From NCBI GenBank assembly GCA_036556425.1, contig DATBJJ010000103.1, positions 62,001 through 126,000 of the forward strand: a stretch of 64,000 bases of DNA. The letters run 5' to 3'. Below, one piece after another: positions 49,110 through 58,768 of this stretch. Numbering within the stretch: the first letter of the stretch is position 1; each line of letters opens with the position of its first letter. A program made the position numbers and the translations under genes. Under the pieces are notes generated by a model that was not told where the DNA came from, did not search any database, and saw only the letters and a list, made by a program, of their open reading frames with translations. The DNA comes from DATBJJ01 sp036556425. Lineage in GTDB: Bacteria; Acidobacteriota; Vicinamibacteria; Vicinamibacterales; 2-12-FULL-66-21.

Positions 49110-52100
49110 ATGCAGTGGCTCGCTTCAATCTCCGTTCGTCGTCCGGTCTTCGCGACCGTCATCACTCTCTCGCTGACCGTCGTCGGCGCCTTCGCGTTCA
49201 CGCGCCTCGGCCTCGACCGGTTTCCCAAAGTCGACTTCCCGACCGTTGTCGTCACGACACGGTTCCCTGGTGCGGCACCCGAGGAAGTCGAGACCGAAGT
49301 CACCGACAAGATCGAGGAAGCGGTCAACACGATCAGCGGGATCGACGAGCTTCGATCGAATTCGTCGGAAGGCGTCTCGCAGGTCATCATCGCGTTCCTC
49401 CTCGAAAAGGACGGCGACGTTGCCGCTCAGGAAGTCCGCGATCGCGTGAACCGCGTGCTGCCGCTGCTGCCTCGAACGATCGAGCAGCCGACGGTCGAGA
49501 AGTTCGATCCCGATTCCGCGCCGGTCATGACGCTCGCGGTCTCCGCGCCCGCGCCCATCCGCGACATCACCGAATACGCGGACAAGAAGCTGCGCCGTCA
49601 GCTCGAGAGCGTCAGCGGCGTTGGACAGGTCGTGGTCGTCGGCGGACGCGCCCGGCAGATCAACTTCCTCCTCGACGCCGACCGGCTGCGCGCTTACAAC
49701 CTGACGGTCACCGACGTGTCTCGCGCGATTCAGATGCAGAACGCCGAGATTCCCGGCGGCCGCGTCGAGCAGGGCGCGACGGCCATGACGCTGCGCACGC
49801 GCGGCAGGGTCGGCGCGGTCGAACAGTTCGGCGACATCGTCGTGCGCCAGCGCGAAGGCCATCCGGTGCTGCTGCGCGACGTCGCGACGATCGAAGACGG
49901 CATGGCGGAGGCGGAGACGACCGCGAACCTCAACGGCGAGCCTGGCGTGATGCTCACGGTCCGCCGGCAGTCGGGGACGAACACCGTGCAGGTCGTCGAC
50001 GCGGTCAAGGAGCGGCTCGCGGAAGTCTCCCCGCTCGCGCCGGCCGGATACCAAATCCGCGTCGTCCGCGATCTGTCGGAGTTCATCAAAGCATCGATCG
50101 CGAGCGTGGAGGAACATCTCGTCCTCGGATCGATTCTCGCGGCGGCCGTCGTGCTCGTCTTCCTGTGGAACTGGCGCTCGACGTTCATCGCCGCGGTGGC
50201 GATCCCGACGTCGATCATCGCGACCTTCGGCCTGATCTGGTATCAGGGCTTCACGCTCAACTCGATGACGATGCTCGCGCTCACGCTGGCGGTCGGCATC
50301 GTCATCGACGATGCGATCGTCGTGCTTGAGAACATCTATCGCTTCGTCGAGGAGAAGGGACGTCCGCCGATGCAGGCCGCGATCGAGGCGACGCGCGAAA
50401 TCGGATTGGCCGTCCTCGCGACGACGCTGTCGCTCGTCGCGATCTTCGTGCCGGTCGGCTTCATGGGCGGCATCGTCGGCCGCTTCATGACGAGCTTCGG
50501 ATTCACGATGTCGTTCGCGATCCTCGTGTCGCTGCTCGTCAGCTTCACGCTCACGCCGATGCTCGCGTCGCGCTGGATCAAGATGCATCCGCGGCGTGAA
50601 GACGCCGAGGGTCACGCGATCGAAGAGAAGACGTCGAGGGACAAGGGTTTCTTCGGCGCGCTCGATCGGCGGTATACGTCGATTCTCGGCTGGTCGCTCG
50701 CTCATCGCGGCATCGTTGCGGGAATCGCGGTGCTCGTGCTGCTCAGCAGCGTTCCGCTGTTCATGATCGCGAACAAGAACTTCCTGCCGAGCGACGATCA
50801 ATCGGAGTTCGAGGTCGGACTTCGAGCGCCCGAGGGCACGAGCCTCGAGGCAACCGAAATCATCGCGAATCGGATCGCGAGCCGCATTCAGCAGGTGACG
50901 GGCGTCAGCTACACGCTCGTCACGGTCGCGGACGATCCGGCGCGGACGCAGAACGTCGGCACGATCTACGTGCGGCTCACGCCGGTCCACGAGCGCGATC
51001 TCGATCAGTTCGCCATCATGAATGCGGTTCGCGCGGAAGTGCTTCCGAACGTCGGCGTGCCGAACCTGCGCACCGGCGTGCGTCCGGTTGCGACGATCGG
51101 CGGCGGGGGCAATCAGAACGCGGAGATTCAGTTCACGATCAGCGGTCCCGATCTGAAGAAGCTCGAGCAATACGCGAGCGCGGTCATCGCCGAAGCGAAA
51201 AAAGAGCACGGCGTCGTCGACGTCGATACGTCGCTGAACGTCGGCAAGCCCGAGCTGTCGGTGCATCTCGACCGCCTGAAGGCGGCGGACCTCGGCGTGC
51301 AGATCTCCGACGCCGCGGAAGCGCTGCGCCTGCTCGTCGGCGGCGACGAGATCACGACCTACAACGAAGGAGGCGAGCAATACGAGGTGCACGTGCGGGC
51401 GGTCGAGGGCAACCGGCAGACGGCCGAGGCCATCGGCCAGCTGACCGTGCCGTCGAGCACCGTGGGCAGCGTGCCGCTCGTCAACATCGCCGAGCTCACG
51501 CGCGGCACGGCGCCGTCGGAAATCAACCGCCTCAACCGTCAGCGTCAAGTCACGGTGTACGCTGGACTGCTGCAGGGCGTGTCGCAGGTTCCGGCGATGG
51601 ACGCAATGACGCGCGCGGCGTCCGGGCTTGGCATGGGGCCCGGCTACAGCACGCGGTTTGCGGGCCGATCGCGCGAGCTTGGCCGCGCGGCTCAAAACTT
51701 CCTGATTGCGTTCGGGCTCTCTCTCGTGTTCATGTACTTGATCCTCGCGGCGCAGTTCGAGTCGTGGCTCCACCCCATCACGATCCTGCTGTCGCTGCCG
51801 CTGACGTTGCCGTTCGCGCTCTTGTCGATCATCATCGCAGGACAGTCGCTGAACATCTTCTCGGCGCTCGGGCTCTTGGTGCTGTTCGGTGTCGTCAAAA
51901 AGAACTCGATCCTGCAAATCGATCACGCGAATCAACTGCGTGAGCGCGGCATGGAGCGCGATCGCGCGGTGCTGCAGGCGAGCCGCGATCGGCTGCGGCC
52001 GATCCTCATGACGACGCTTGCGTTCGTGGCGGGTATGATCCCGCTGGTGTTGTCGAGCGGCGTGGGGTCGGCGACGAATCGCGCCATCGGCTTCGTCATT

Positions 52101-53825
52101 ATCGGAGGTCAATCGCTCGTGCTTCTTCTCACTCTCGTTGCCACTCCGGTCGCCTATTCCTTGTTCGACGATCTCTCGAAGATCAGGCTCTGGCGCTGGA
52201 AGCGCGCGGCCGCTCCGGCGACCGCGACGCTTCTCGCGCTCGCGCTGTGGTCCTCGTCTGCTTCCGCGCAGACGCAAACGACCACGACGACGTCGACGGC
52301 TCCCGCGCAGGCTGGACAAATCCAACCTGCCGCCGGGCAGACCGTCTTGAAGCTCACGCGCGACGAGGCGATTCGCCTCGCGCTCGACAACAACCCTGAC
52401 CTCGCGGTCAGCCGATTCGACCCGTCGATCGGTGACGCGCAGGTCGCCGCCGCGCGCGGCGCGTTCATGCCTTCGGTCCAGACAGGATTCCAACGGAACA
52501 GCCAGGCGGCGCCGGCAACGAACCTGTTCGCCGGCGACGAAGGCATCAAGACGAACCTGTGGACGTCGAACGTGCAGCTCAATCAGCTTCTGCCGTGGGG
52601 CGGCGGATCGTACTCGGCCAGCCTCGAGGCCTCGCGCAACGCGACCAACAGCCTGTTGACCAGCCTGAACCCTGAGCTGGGCGCAGGCCTCTCGTTCGCG
52701 GTCTCGCAGCCGCTGCTCCGCGACTTCCGGATCGACACCGCGCGGGCGCAGGTCGACGTGAGCCGCCGCAACCGCGAGCTCGCCGGAAGCCGGTTCCGCG
52801 AGACGACGGTGAACACGGGCGCCGACGCGGAGCGCGCGTACTGGGCGCTCGTCGCGGCGCTCGCGCTCGTGGACGTCCAGCAGCGATCGCTCGACCTCGC
52901 GCTCGAGCTCGAGCGCAACAATCGCGCGCGCGTCGACGTGGGCCAATCGCCGCCGCTCGATCTCGTCGCGGCGCGCGCGGAGGTCGCGCAGCGTCAAGAG
53001 AATCTGATCATCGCGCGCACGGCGGCGCTCCAGACGGAAGACACGCTGCGAACGATCGTCGTCGATCCGAAGCGCGACGACTACTGGTCCATTCGGCTCG
53101 AACCCGCGGATCGCGTACCGGTCGTCGCGACCAAGCCGGACGTCGACGCCGCGGTTCGGCGGGCGCTCGGCGAACGGACGGACGTGTCCCGCGCGAAGAC
53201 CGAGATCCAGATCAACGACACGTCGGTCTCGCTCTCGAAGAGCCAGACACTACCCGACCTGCGCGTGCAAGCGAGCTATTTGAGCGACGGGGCCGGCGGC
53301 ACGCGCATCCTTCGCGAGGGCTTTCTCGGGCCGGTCATCGGCACCGAGCGCACGAGCTTCGGCAGCACGCTCGGCCAAGTGTTCAGCGGGGACTTTCCCA
53401 ATTGGACCGTCGGCGTGACGCTCAGCTATCCGCTCGGCAACAGCACGGCCGAGGCCAACCTCGCGCGCGCGAAGCTCGAGCGCGATCAATCCGCCGCGCG
53501 CCTGCGCGCGACGGAGCTGAACGTCGTCCGCGAAGTTCGTCAGGCGGCGCTTCGCCTGGATCAGAACCGCCAGCGCATCGAGACGACGAAGCTCGCGCGC
53601 GAGCTGGCCGAGCAGCGGCTCGACGCCGAACAGAAGCGATTCGAAGTCGGCATGTCGACGAGCTTTCTCGTGATTCAGGCGCAGCGCGATCTGGCGATCG
53701 CACGGAACAGCGAGCTGCAGGCGCTGCTCGACTATCAGCTTGCCGTCATCGCGTTCGAGCAGGTGCAGCAGACCAGCTCGTCGCCGGTCGTCACGATTCT
53801 CAGGGCAGCCGGCCAGGGCCAGTAA
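49110..53825 (+). CDS. RND efflux pump fused in frame to a TolC-type outer-membrane channel
   Basis: A single 1571-codon frame. Residues 1 to about 1028 are a complete HAE1/AcrB-type pump: ISVRRPVFATVI at the N-terminus, proton-relay IDDAIVVLENIYR in TM4, and VLFGVVKKNSILQIDHANQL in TM10. After the last helix (LLLTLVATPVAYSLFDD) comes WRWKRAAAPATATLLALALW, then SSSASA-Q, which reads like a signal peptide with a cleavage site before Gln1054. Residues 1054-1571 are a TolC-family protein (LKLTRDEAIRLALDNNPDLAV; two long helical repeats such as RAQVDVSRRNRELAG and RLDAEQKRFEVGMSTSFLV). I find no internal ATG near the junction. Either a polyprotein is processed in the envelope or the pump and channel act as one chain. 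It ends 26 bp inside thiO on the other strand. Confidence 0.88.
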   Translation: MQWLASISVRRPVFATVITLSLTVVGAFAFTRLGLDRFPKVDFPTVVVTTRFPGAAPEEVETEVTDKIEEAVNTISGIDELRSNSSEGVSQVIIAFLLEKDGDVAAQEVRDRVNRVLPLLPRTIEQPTVEKFDPDSAPVMTLAVSAPAPIRDITEYADKKLRRQLESVSGVGQVVVVGGRARQINFLLDADRLRAYNLTVTDVSRAIQMQNAEIPGGRVEQGATAMTLRTRGRVGAVEQFGDIVVRQREGHPVLLRDVATIEDGMAEAETTANLNGEPGVMLTVRRQSGTNTVQVVDAVKERLAEVSPLAPAGYQIRVVRDLSEFIKASIASVEEHLVLGSILAAAVVLVFLWNWRSTFIAAVAIPTSIIATFGLIWYQGFTLNSMTMLALTLAVGIVIDDAIVVLENIYRFVEEKGRPPMQAAIEATREIGLAVLATTLSLVAIFVPVGFMGGIVGRFMTSFGFTMSFAILVSLLVSFTLTPMLASRWIKMHPRREDAEGHAIEEKTSRDKGFFGALDRRYTSILGWSLAHRGIVAGIAVLVLLSSVPLFMIANKNFLPSDDQSEFEVGLRAPEGTSLEATEIIANRIASRIQQVTGVSYTLVTVADDPARTQNVGTIYVRLTPVHERDLDQFAIMNAVRAEVLPNVGVPNLRTGVRPVATIGGGGNQNAEIQFTISGPDLKKLEQYASAVIAEAKKEHGVVDVDTSLNVGKPELSVHLDRLKAADLGVQISDAAEALRLLVGGDEITTYNEGGEQYEVHVRAVEGNRQTAEAIGQLTVPSSTVGSVPLVNIAELTRGTAPSEINRLNRQRQVTVYAGLLQGVSQVPAMDAMTRAASGLGMGPGYSTRFAGRSRELGRAAQNFLIAFGLSLVFMYLILAAQFESWLHPITILLSLPLTLPFALLSIIIAGQSLNIFSALGLLVLFGVVKKNSILQIDHANQLRERGMERDRAVLQASRDRLRPILMTTLAFVAGMIPLVLSSGVGSATNRAIGFVIIGGQSLVLLLTLVATPVAYSLFDDLSKIRLWRWKRAAAPATATLLALALWSSSASAQTQTTTTTSTAPAQAGQIQPAAGQTVLKLTRDEAIRLALDNNPDLAVSRFDPSIGDAQVAAARGAFMPSVQTGFQRNSQAAPATNLFAGDEGIKTNLWTSNVQLNQLLPWGGGSYSASLEASRNATNSLLTSLNPELGAGLSFAVSQPLLRDFRIDTARAQVDVSRRNRELAGSRFRETTVNTGADAERAYWALVAALALVDVQQRSLDLALELERNNRARVDVGQSPPLDLVAARAEVAQRQENLIIARTAALQTEDTLRTIVVDPKRDDYWSIRLEPADRVPVVATKPDVDAAVRRALGERTDVSRAKTEIQINDTSVSLSKSQTLPDLRVQASYLSDGAGGTRILREGFLGPVIGTERTSFGSTLGQVFSGDFPNWTVGVTLSYPLGNSTAEANLARAKLERDQSAARLRATELNVVREVRQAALRLDQNRQRIETTKLARELAEQRLDAEQKRFEVGMSTSFLVIQAQRDLAIARNSELQALLDYQLAVIAFEQVQQTSSSPVVTILRAAGQGQ

Positions 53826-54906
53826 GCATCAGCGCGGGATCTTCTCGATCGTCGAGCACGAGATCGGCCACGACGGCGGCGGTGAGCGGCGCAAGCAGCA
53901 CGCCGTTGCGGAAGTGGCCGGTCGCGTACACGAGCCCGTTGATCTGCGGCGATCGGCCGATGAGCGGCAGCCCGTCGCTCGTGGCGGGGCGCAGTCCCGC
54001 TCGCGCCTCGAGGAACGTCGCGCCCCACGCCTCCGGAAGGAGATCGCAGGCGGCGTCCAGCAGATCGCGCACGCCGGCGGCGGTCGTGCGCTCGTCGTAT
54101 CCAACGTCTTCGACCGTCGCGCCAACGAGCACGGTGCCGTCCTTCCACGGCACGACGTAGCAATCCTTTCCCCAGATCACATGTGAGATCGGGCTGCCGA
54201 TCCACGCCAGTCTAATCGTCTGCCCGCGAACCGGGCGCACGCTGCGCGCGGCCGGCTCGGCGCGTTCGAGCTGCGACGTCCAGCTCCCGGCCGCCACGAT
54301 CACCGTTGGCGCGGTCCACGACGCGCCGTCGTCCGCAACGACGCGCAGACGATCGCCGTCGGCGTCGATCGCGCGGATGTGGCGTCCGGTCTCGAGCTCC
54401 GCGCCGTGGCGGAGCGCCGCCCACACGAGCGCTTCGGTCAGCGCCGGCACAGCGACGTATCCATGCATGGGGGATCGCAGCGCGCCCTCGATGGCGGGCG
54501 GGAGCGCCGGCTCGAGCCGACGCGCGCGCTCGGGGGTGAGCCACTCGAGCCCCGCGCCGGCGTTCGCGTCTGCCGAGGCGCGGAGGTGGTGCGCGTGCGT
54601 CGGATCGACGGCAATCTCGAGCGAGCCGCAGCGGCGGTAGTCGACGTCCGCGCCGGAGTCGTCCACGACTGCGCGAATGAAGGCGTCGTACAGCGTCAGG
54701 CTTCGCAGCGCGAGATCGAAAAACGGTCCGCGCTCGTGGCCTTCGATGTACGGCGCGAGGATGCCTGCCGAGGCGTGCGTCGCGCCGGCGCCGATCGAGC
54801 GCGCCTCGAACAACCTCACGCGTCCGCCGCGCCGCGCAATCTCATGCGCGACGGCGCACCCGATGATCCCTCCGCCGACGACGATGACGTCTGCGCCCGC
54901 GCGCAT
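53800..54906 (-). CDS. thiO: Glycine oxidase/ThiO-like FAD-dependent amino-acid oxidase
   Basis: A 368-residue DAO-family flavoenzyme. FAD binding is shown by ADVIVVGGGIIGCAVAHEIA and RLFEARSIGAGATHASAG; the C-terminus has RAGLRPATSDGLPLIG and YATGHFRNGVLLAP, the ThiO signature with the catalytic Arg region. ThiO oxidises glycine to iminoacetate for the thiazole ring of thiamine. No other thi genes are nearby, so a general D-amino-acid or glycine oxidase role is possible. Its 3' end overlaps the pump-TolC gene by 26 bp; upstream lies the REP palindrome. Confidence 0.85.
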   Translation of the reverse strand: MRAGADVIVVGGGIIGCAVAHEIARRGGRVRLFEARSIGAGATHASAGILAPYIEGHERGPFFDLALRSLTLYDAFIRAVVDDSGADVDYRRCGSLEIAVDPTHAHHLRASADANAGAGLEWLTPERARRLEPALPPAIEGALRSPMHGYVAVPALTEALVWAALRHGAELETGRHIRAIDADGDRLRVVADDGASWTAPTVIVAAGSWTSQLERAEPAARSVRPVRGQTIRLAWIGSPISHVIWGKDCYVVPWKDGTVLVGATVEDVGYDERTTAAGVRDLLDAACDLLPEAWGATFLEARAGLRPATSDGLPLIGRSPQINGLVYATGHFRNGVLLAPLTAAVVADLVLDDREDPALMLTGPGRLP

Positions 54907-54917
54907 CAGTCCATATT

Positions 54918-54980
54918 AGGGCGGGGACACCCAATCGGGACAGCCAATCGGGACACCCAACGTTGGGTGTCCCCGCCCTT
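54918..54980. repeat. REP-like palindromic element upstream of the RAYT gene
   Basis: Outer arms AGGGCGGGGACACCCAA (54918-54934) and TTGGGTGTCCCCGCCCT (54963-54979) are a perfect 17-bp inverted repeat. Inside it, 54951-54972 is a perfect 22-bp palindrome of half-site GGACACCCAAC, and CCAATCGGGACA occurs twice (54931-54942 and 54944-54955). It lies 45 bp before the transposase. Confidence 0.85.
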
Positions 54981-55024
54981 GGCGAGCTACTTGCGTCGTC
55001 AGTGCCATCCCGAGGATCCAAAAC

Positions 55025-55642
55025 ATGTCACGAAGCGCACGTCGGTTCATTGACGGTTTGCCGTATCACGTTCTGAATCGAGGGAATCGCCGACAACGGA
55101 TTTTCTCGCAACACTCTGACTACGAAATGTTTTTGACCACGCTGGCGGATGCGCTTGCGAAAGTGCCACTGCGGATTCTGGCATTCGCGCTCATGCCGAA
55201 TCACTTCCATTTGGTGTTGTGGCCGACAAAAGGGATTGAGATTTCTGCATTCATGGGGTGGTTCATGAACGCGCATATTCGGCGACACCACCGCTTCAGC
55301 GAGCTCTGGGGAACGGGCCATCTTTATCAAGGCCGCTACAAAGCGTTTCCTGTTCAGGACGACGGACACTTGCTCACCGTACTTCGGTACGTCGAAGCCA
55401 ACGCGTTCCGAGCGCGCCTCGTTCACCGCGCCGAAGACTGGCATTGGAGCAGCTTGTCGCGCCGAACATCGCTCGACGGTCGAACGCTGGTCGCCGCGTC
55501 GCCGATAGGACGACCAGACGATTGGTTGGAAATTGTCAACGATCAACTGCCGAGCGGGATATCTGACGCGTTGCGCGCATCAGCGCAACGACAAGTTCCT
55601 TTCGGGGATCCAGAGTGGACTCGCCGCATCAAGCAACTGTAG
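55025..55642 (+). CDS. REP-associated tyrosine transposase (RAYT, IS200-like Y1)
   Basis: A 205-residue single-strand transposase of the Y1/HUH superfamily. The HUH metal site is in MPNHFHLVLW, and the catalytic Tyr is in GHLYQGRYKAFPV, followed by LTVLRYVEANAFRARLV and DWHWSSLS, all typical of RAYTs. The gene is flanked by palindromes that share GGGCGGGGAC-R-CCC, the layout of REP-RAYT units, in which the enzyme cuts and moves REP sequences. Length is normal and the frame intact, so it may be active. Confidence 0.93.
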   Translation: MSRSARRFIDGLPYHVLNRGNRRQRIFSQHSDYEMFLTTLADALAKVPLRILAFALMPNHFHLVLWPTKGIEISAFMGWFMNAHIRRHHRFSELWGTGHLYQGRYKAFPVQDDGHLLTVLRYVEANAFRARLVHRAEDWHWSSLSRRTSLDGRTLVAASPIGRPDDWLEIVNDQLPSGISDALRASAQRQVPFGDPEWTRRIKQL

Positions 55643-55660
55643 GGCGGGGACGCCCGCCCT
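55641..55660. repeat. REP hairpin at the 3' end of the RAYT gene
   Basis: AGGGCGGG/CCCGCCCT with a GACG loop begins inside the RAYT stop codon. The stretch GGGCGGGGACGCCC (55642-55655) matches the upstream element (54919-54932) at 13 of 14 bases. It also sits between convergent genes and could act as a bidirectional terminator. Confidence 0.8.
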
Positions 55661-55662
55661 TC

Positions 55663-58653
55663 CTACTGCTGCGCGGTGTTCGTCCGGCGCGACGAGGCGC
55701 GGCCGGCGTCGAGGTCGTTCCAATTTAGAATCGCGTTGAAGCCCAGGAAGAACGTGCCCTGCGTCTGCCAGCGCCAATACGGGCGGATGGCGAACATGAC
55801 GACATGACCCTGACCGACGGGCGCGTCGACGACTTGCGCGCGATTCGCCAACGACTGGCCGCCGACGAGGACGCCCGACAGCAGCATGTCGTCGGCGTTC
55901 GACGGGAACGACAACACCACGCGCGGCTGCGCGTCACCGCTGCCGCCGCCGAAGCCGCCTCGACCCCCGCCGCCACGCCCGCCGCGGCCGCCGACCGCGG
56001 CTTGATCGTCGCCCGCCGCCTGACCGCGTCCGCCGCGTCCAGAGGGTGTTGACGCCGTTGGGTTGTCCGGATCCCACGTCGACAGCCGCTGCTGACTCGC
56101 GGTCGCCATCGGCGTCGTGTTCATGCCGACGCCGGGCAGCGCATCGCCGCGGCCGCCGCCGAACCCGCCGAACCCGCCGCCGCCGCCGGCGTTCAGCACC
56201 GGATCCTGACTGAAATAGACAGGCACCTGCGCGTCGTAGCCGTACGCGATCGGGCTTCGGCGATCGGTGAACACGCCGCGCAGAATCGATCCGCGCACGA
56301 AGAGGCCGTCTGGATTCTCGACGGTGACGCCTGACGTGACGTTGTACTCAGGAAAGATCGTCGACGTCGCGCCCTCGGTGATGAGCGTGCCGCCCTCGCG
56401 CACGAACTTGACGAGCTCCATCAGCCCGTCCCAGCCCATGCCGCCGCGAATGTCGTCAGCTTGATCCTGCGCGCCGAGGTTCGGCGTCTCCGCCGTCTTC
56501 TTGTACGGCAGCGGCATCGTCCCTGTCTTGGGAATGCCGTTGACCTGCGACTGCGCCGACCCCCCGACGTGCGGGAAGACGATCACGTCGTACTTCTGCC
56601 GGAGATTTCCCTCGCGCAGCTTGATGTCGCCGAAGTACGCATACGGCACGCCGTAGGTATCGAGCGCCGCGCGCACCCATCCTTCGTTCTGCGTGTTCGC
56701 CCACGAGTGCACGTAGCCGATCCGCGGCACGTCGAGATCGTGCATCGCCACGGACGGCGCGGCCGCGGCGGCGAATCCCGCGATGCCGAGCTCTTTCATC
56801 GTCGGCTCGATCTTCGCGCGATCGGCGCCCGCGATGACGAACGCGCCGGCGCGGAACTTCCGCCCGCCCGCTTCGAAGTCCTCCTCGGCCGCCTGCATGC
56901 GCACGTCGGCGTGCTTGAAGCGGAATTGCATCAGGACGTTGTCCGTCGTGTGATCGACGATGACGACCGCGCCAGTGCCCTCGATGCCGCCCGGCGCCTT
57001 CGCGTCCGCGGTCAGCAGCGTCGCAGCGCCCGAGAGGAGCGCTTTGTCGGTGACCGGCTTGACCACGACGTTGCGCATGTAGGGGAACGTCCAGCCGGTA
57101 TCGTCGTACGGCCGGGGATTCGCCGGCGCATAGTTCTGAATCGAGAAGTACATGTCGGCAAGCGTTCGATAAGGCTGATCGCCGCGAACGACGTAATCGC
57201 CCGCCTCGACGCTGATGGTGCCGGCCTTGAACGCCGACGTCGCGCGATGGACCTCGAGACCCTGACGGCGCAGCTCGTTGACGGCGTCAGCCGCGTCCGC
57301 CTTGCGCCGCTGGCCGGCCGGAATCACCCACCCATACGTCGGACCGGTCTTCCCTTTTTCCACCGCGCGCTTGTTCTTGATCCAGTAGTTCTCGAGATAC
57401 GTGTCCCGGTTCTTCGCGACGTGGTTGAGCGCGATGAGCAGCGCCGACTGCTGGATGTTCGTGTTGTTGCGCGGACCCCACTTGATCGTCGGGAGCGGCG
57501 GGTTCGGGCGGAACCACTCGCGGCTCGTCACGCCGCCGCCGCCCTGCTCGCGCAGATCCGGCCCGTAGCTCGCGACCTCGTAGAACCGGCCGATCGCATT
57601 GTGCGAGTGCGCGATGAAGAACATGTAGTTCGGCACCCAGCCGTCGTAGAACCCGTAGGTCCAGACGCCCGGCACGCCGCGCTTGGTCATCTCCATCACT
57701 TCAGTTTTCGCGAGCAGCCACCATTCGTCGATCGTGATCGGATCGATCTGCTCGTTGTACGGACCGGTGCCGGTCGACGCGTAGAGATACGTCTGGGCCT
57801 CGTGCAGATCGTGGAGGATCGTCGGCTTCCACTCGAGGAACGTCTTCGTCGTGTTGCGCGTGAGCTTGAGGAACTGGCCCATGCCGTCGCGGTTGTTGTC
57901 GTGCGCGACGTACTTGCCCCAATACATCAGCGGCAGGCGCGTCTCGGTCTGCGGACGCTTCTTGTTGAAGTAGTACGTGTCGACGTGCTTCTCGCGGCCG
58001 TCCACCTCGATTACCGGCGTGATGAGCGTGATGACGTTGTTGCGGATGGCTTGAATGAACGGCGTCTCCTCGACCGCGAGCCGATACGGCAGCTCGATCA
58101 GCATTTCGGGTCCGCCGGTCTCTCCCGAGTGCATGCCGCTCGTGACCCAGTAGATCGGCTTCGCCGTGCGGATGATCTGCTGCGCCTGCTCGTCGGTCGT
58201 CTTCCGCGGATCCGTCAGCGACGCGAGCATCCCCTTGTATTTCTCGATCTGCTTGATCGTGGCTTCGTCGGCAACCGCGAGGAGCACCATGTCGCGCCCC
58301 TCTTCGGTCTGCCCGATCTTCCACATCGCGATGCGATCGGATGCCTTGTCGATCGCCTCGTAATACCGGTAGATGTCTTTCGCGTATGTCAGCTCGCCAG
58401 GGGTTCCCGGCATTCTTCCGAAGAACTTCAACGGCGTCGGGATCGTGTCCGACGCGGGCAGGTGATCGACCAGTTCCGTGCTGATTCGCGGATCCTGCGT
58501 GTACTCCTTGATCTTCGCAGTGTATTCCTCGTCCAGTTTCTGCTTCGCCGGCTGACGCGACTGCGCGATGAACGAGCCCGGCATCGACACGGCCAGCAGC
58601 ACCACGGCGAATGCGAAGCGCACGAGCGGACTACCGAGCAGGGCGCGATTCAT
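55663..58653 (-). CDS. Large secreted M14-family zinc peptidase
   Basis: A 996-residue exported protein with a signal peptide (LVRFAFAVVLLAVSMPGSFIAQ). The M14 zinc ligands are in SGMHSGETGGPEMLIELP (HxxE) and later in ILHDLHEAQTYLY, with HDNNRDGMGQF as the Asn-Arg substrate motif. The peptidase domain ends near 430. The remaining 560 residues include a glutamine-amidotransferase-like beta/alpha domain (YDVIVFPHVGGSAQS, GTLITEGATS) and two glycine/arginine-rich inserts (about 845-865 and 895-935, such as GGGGGFGGFGGGRG). GGAGGAGG precedes ATG 58653. Its substrate is unknown. The RAYT REP hairpin lies just beyond its stop. Confidence 0.87.
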   Translation of the reverse strand: MNRALLGSPLVRFAFAVVLLAVSMPGSFIAQSRQPAKQKLDEEYTAKIKEYTQDPRISTELVDHLPASDTIPTPLKFFGRMPGTPGELTYAKDIYRYYEAIDKASDRIAMWKIGQTEEGRDMVLLAVADEATIKQIEKYKGMLASLTDPRKTTDEQAQQIIRTAKPIYWVTSGMHSGETGGPEMLIELPYRLAVEETPFIQAIRNNVITLITPVIEVDGREKHVDTYYFNKKRPQTETRLPLMYWGKYVAHDNNRDGMGQFLKLTRNTTKTFLEWKPTILHDLHEAQTYLYASTGTGPYNEQIDPITIDEWWLLAKTEVMEMTKRGVPGVWTYGFYDGWVPNYMFFIAHSHNAIGRFYEVASYGPDLREQGGGGVTSREWFRPNPPLPTIKWGPRNNTNIQQSALLIALNHVAKNRDTYLENYWIKNKRAVEKGKTGPTYGWVIPAGQRRKADAADAVNELRRQGLEVHRATSAFKAGTISVEAGDYVVRGDQPYRTLADMYFSIQNYAPANPRPYDDTGWTFPYMRNVVVKPVTDKALLSGAATLLTADAKAPGGIEGTGAVVIVDHTTDNVLMQFRFKHADVRMQAAEEDFEAGGRKFRAGAFVIAGADRAKIEPTMKELGIAGFAAAAAPSVAMHDLDVPRIGYVHSWANTQNEGWVRAALDTYGVPYAYFGDIKLREGNLRQKYDVIVFPHVGGSAQSQVNGIPKTGTMPLPYKKTAETPNLGAQDQADDIRGGMGWDGLMELVKFVREGGTLITEGATSTIFPEYNVTSGVTVENPDGLFVRGSILRGVFTDRRSPIAYGYDAQVPVYFSQDPVLNAGGGGGFGGFGGGRGDALPGVGMNTTPMATASQQRLSTWDPDNPTASTPSGRGGRGQAAGDDQAAVGGRGGRGGGGRGGFGGGSGDAQPRVVLSFPSNADDMLLSGVLVGGQSLANRAQVVDAPVGQGHVVMFAIRPYWRWQTQGTFFLGFNAILNWNDLDAGRASSRRTNTAQQ

Positions 58654-58704
58654 GGACGTCCTCCTCCAAGACACTTCGAGAAATGCCACGTCACGAAATG
58701 CCGG

Positions 58705-58713
58705 GTTATAGCA
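58705..58713 (-). promoter_or_regulatory. Extended -10 promoter of the large M14 gene
   Basis: On the minus strand TGC-TATAAC, with a predicted start near 58698 and a leader of about 45 bases carrying GGAGGAGG. Confidence 0.55.
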
Positions 58714-58768
58714 CATCCAAGGCGGCGGACGGTAGCGGGATGGCAGCCGCCTTGCTCGACGAAGCCGT

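Noticed and set aside
49125..52997. A 1290-codon open frame on the minus strand opposite the RND pump
   Set aside because: It is antisense to a clearly conserved pump, is very rich in Arg, Asp and Glu with no known domain, and reflects the GC-rich third positions of the real gene.
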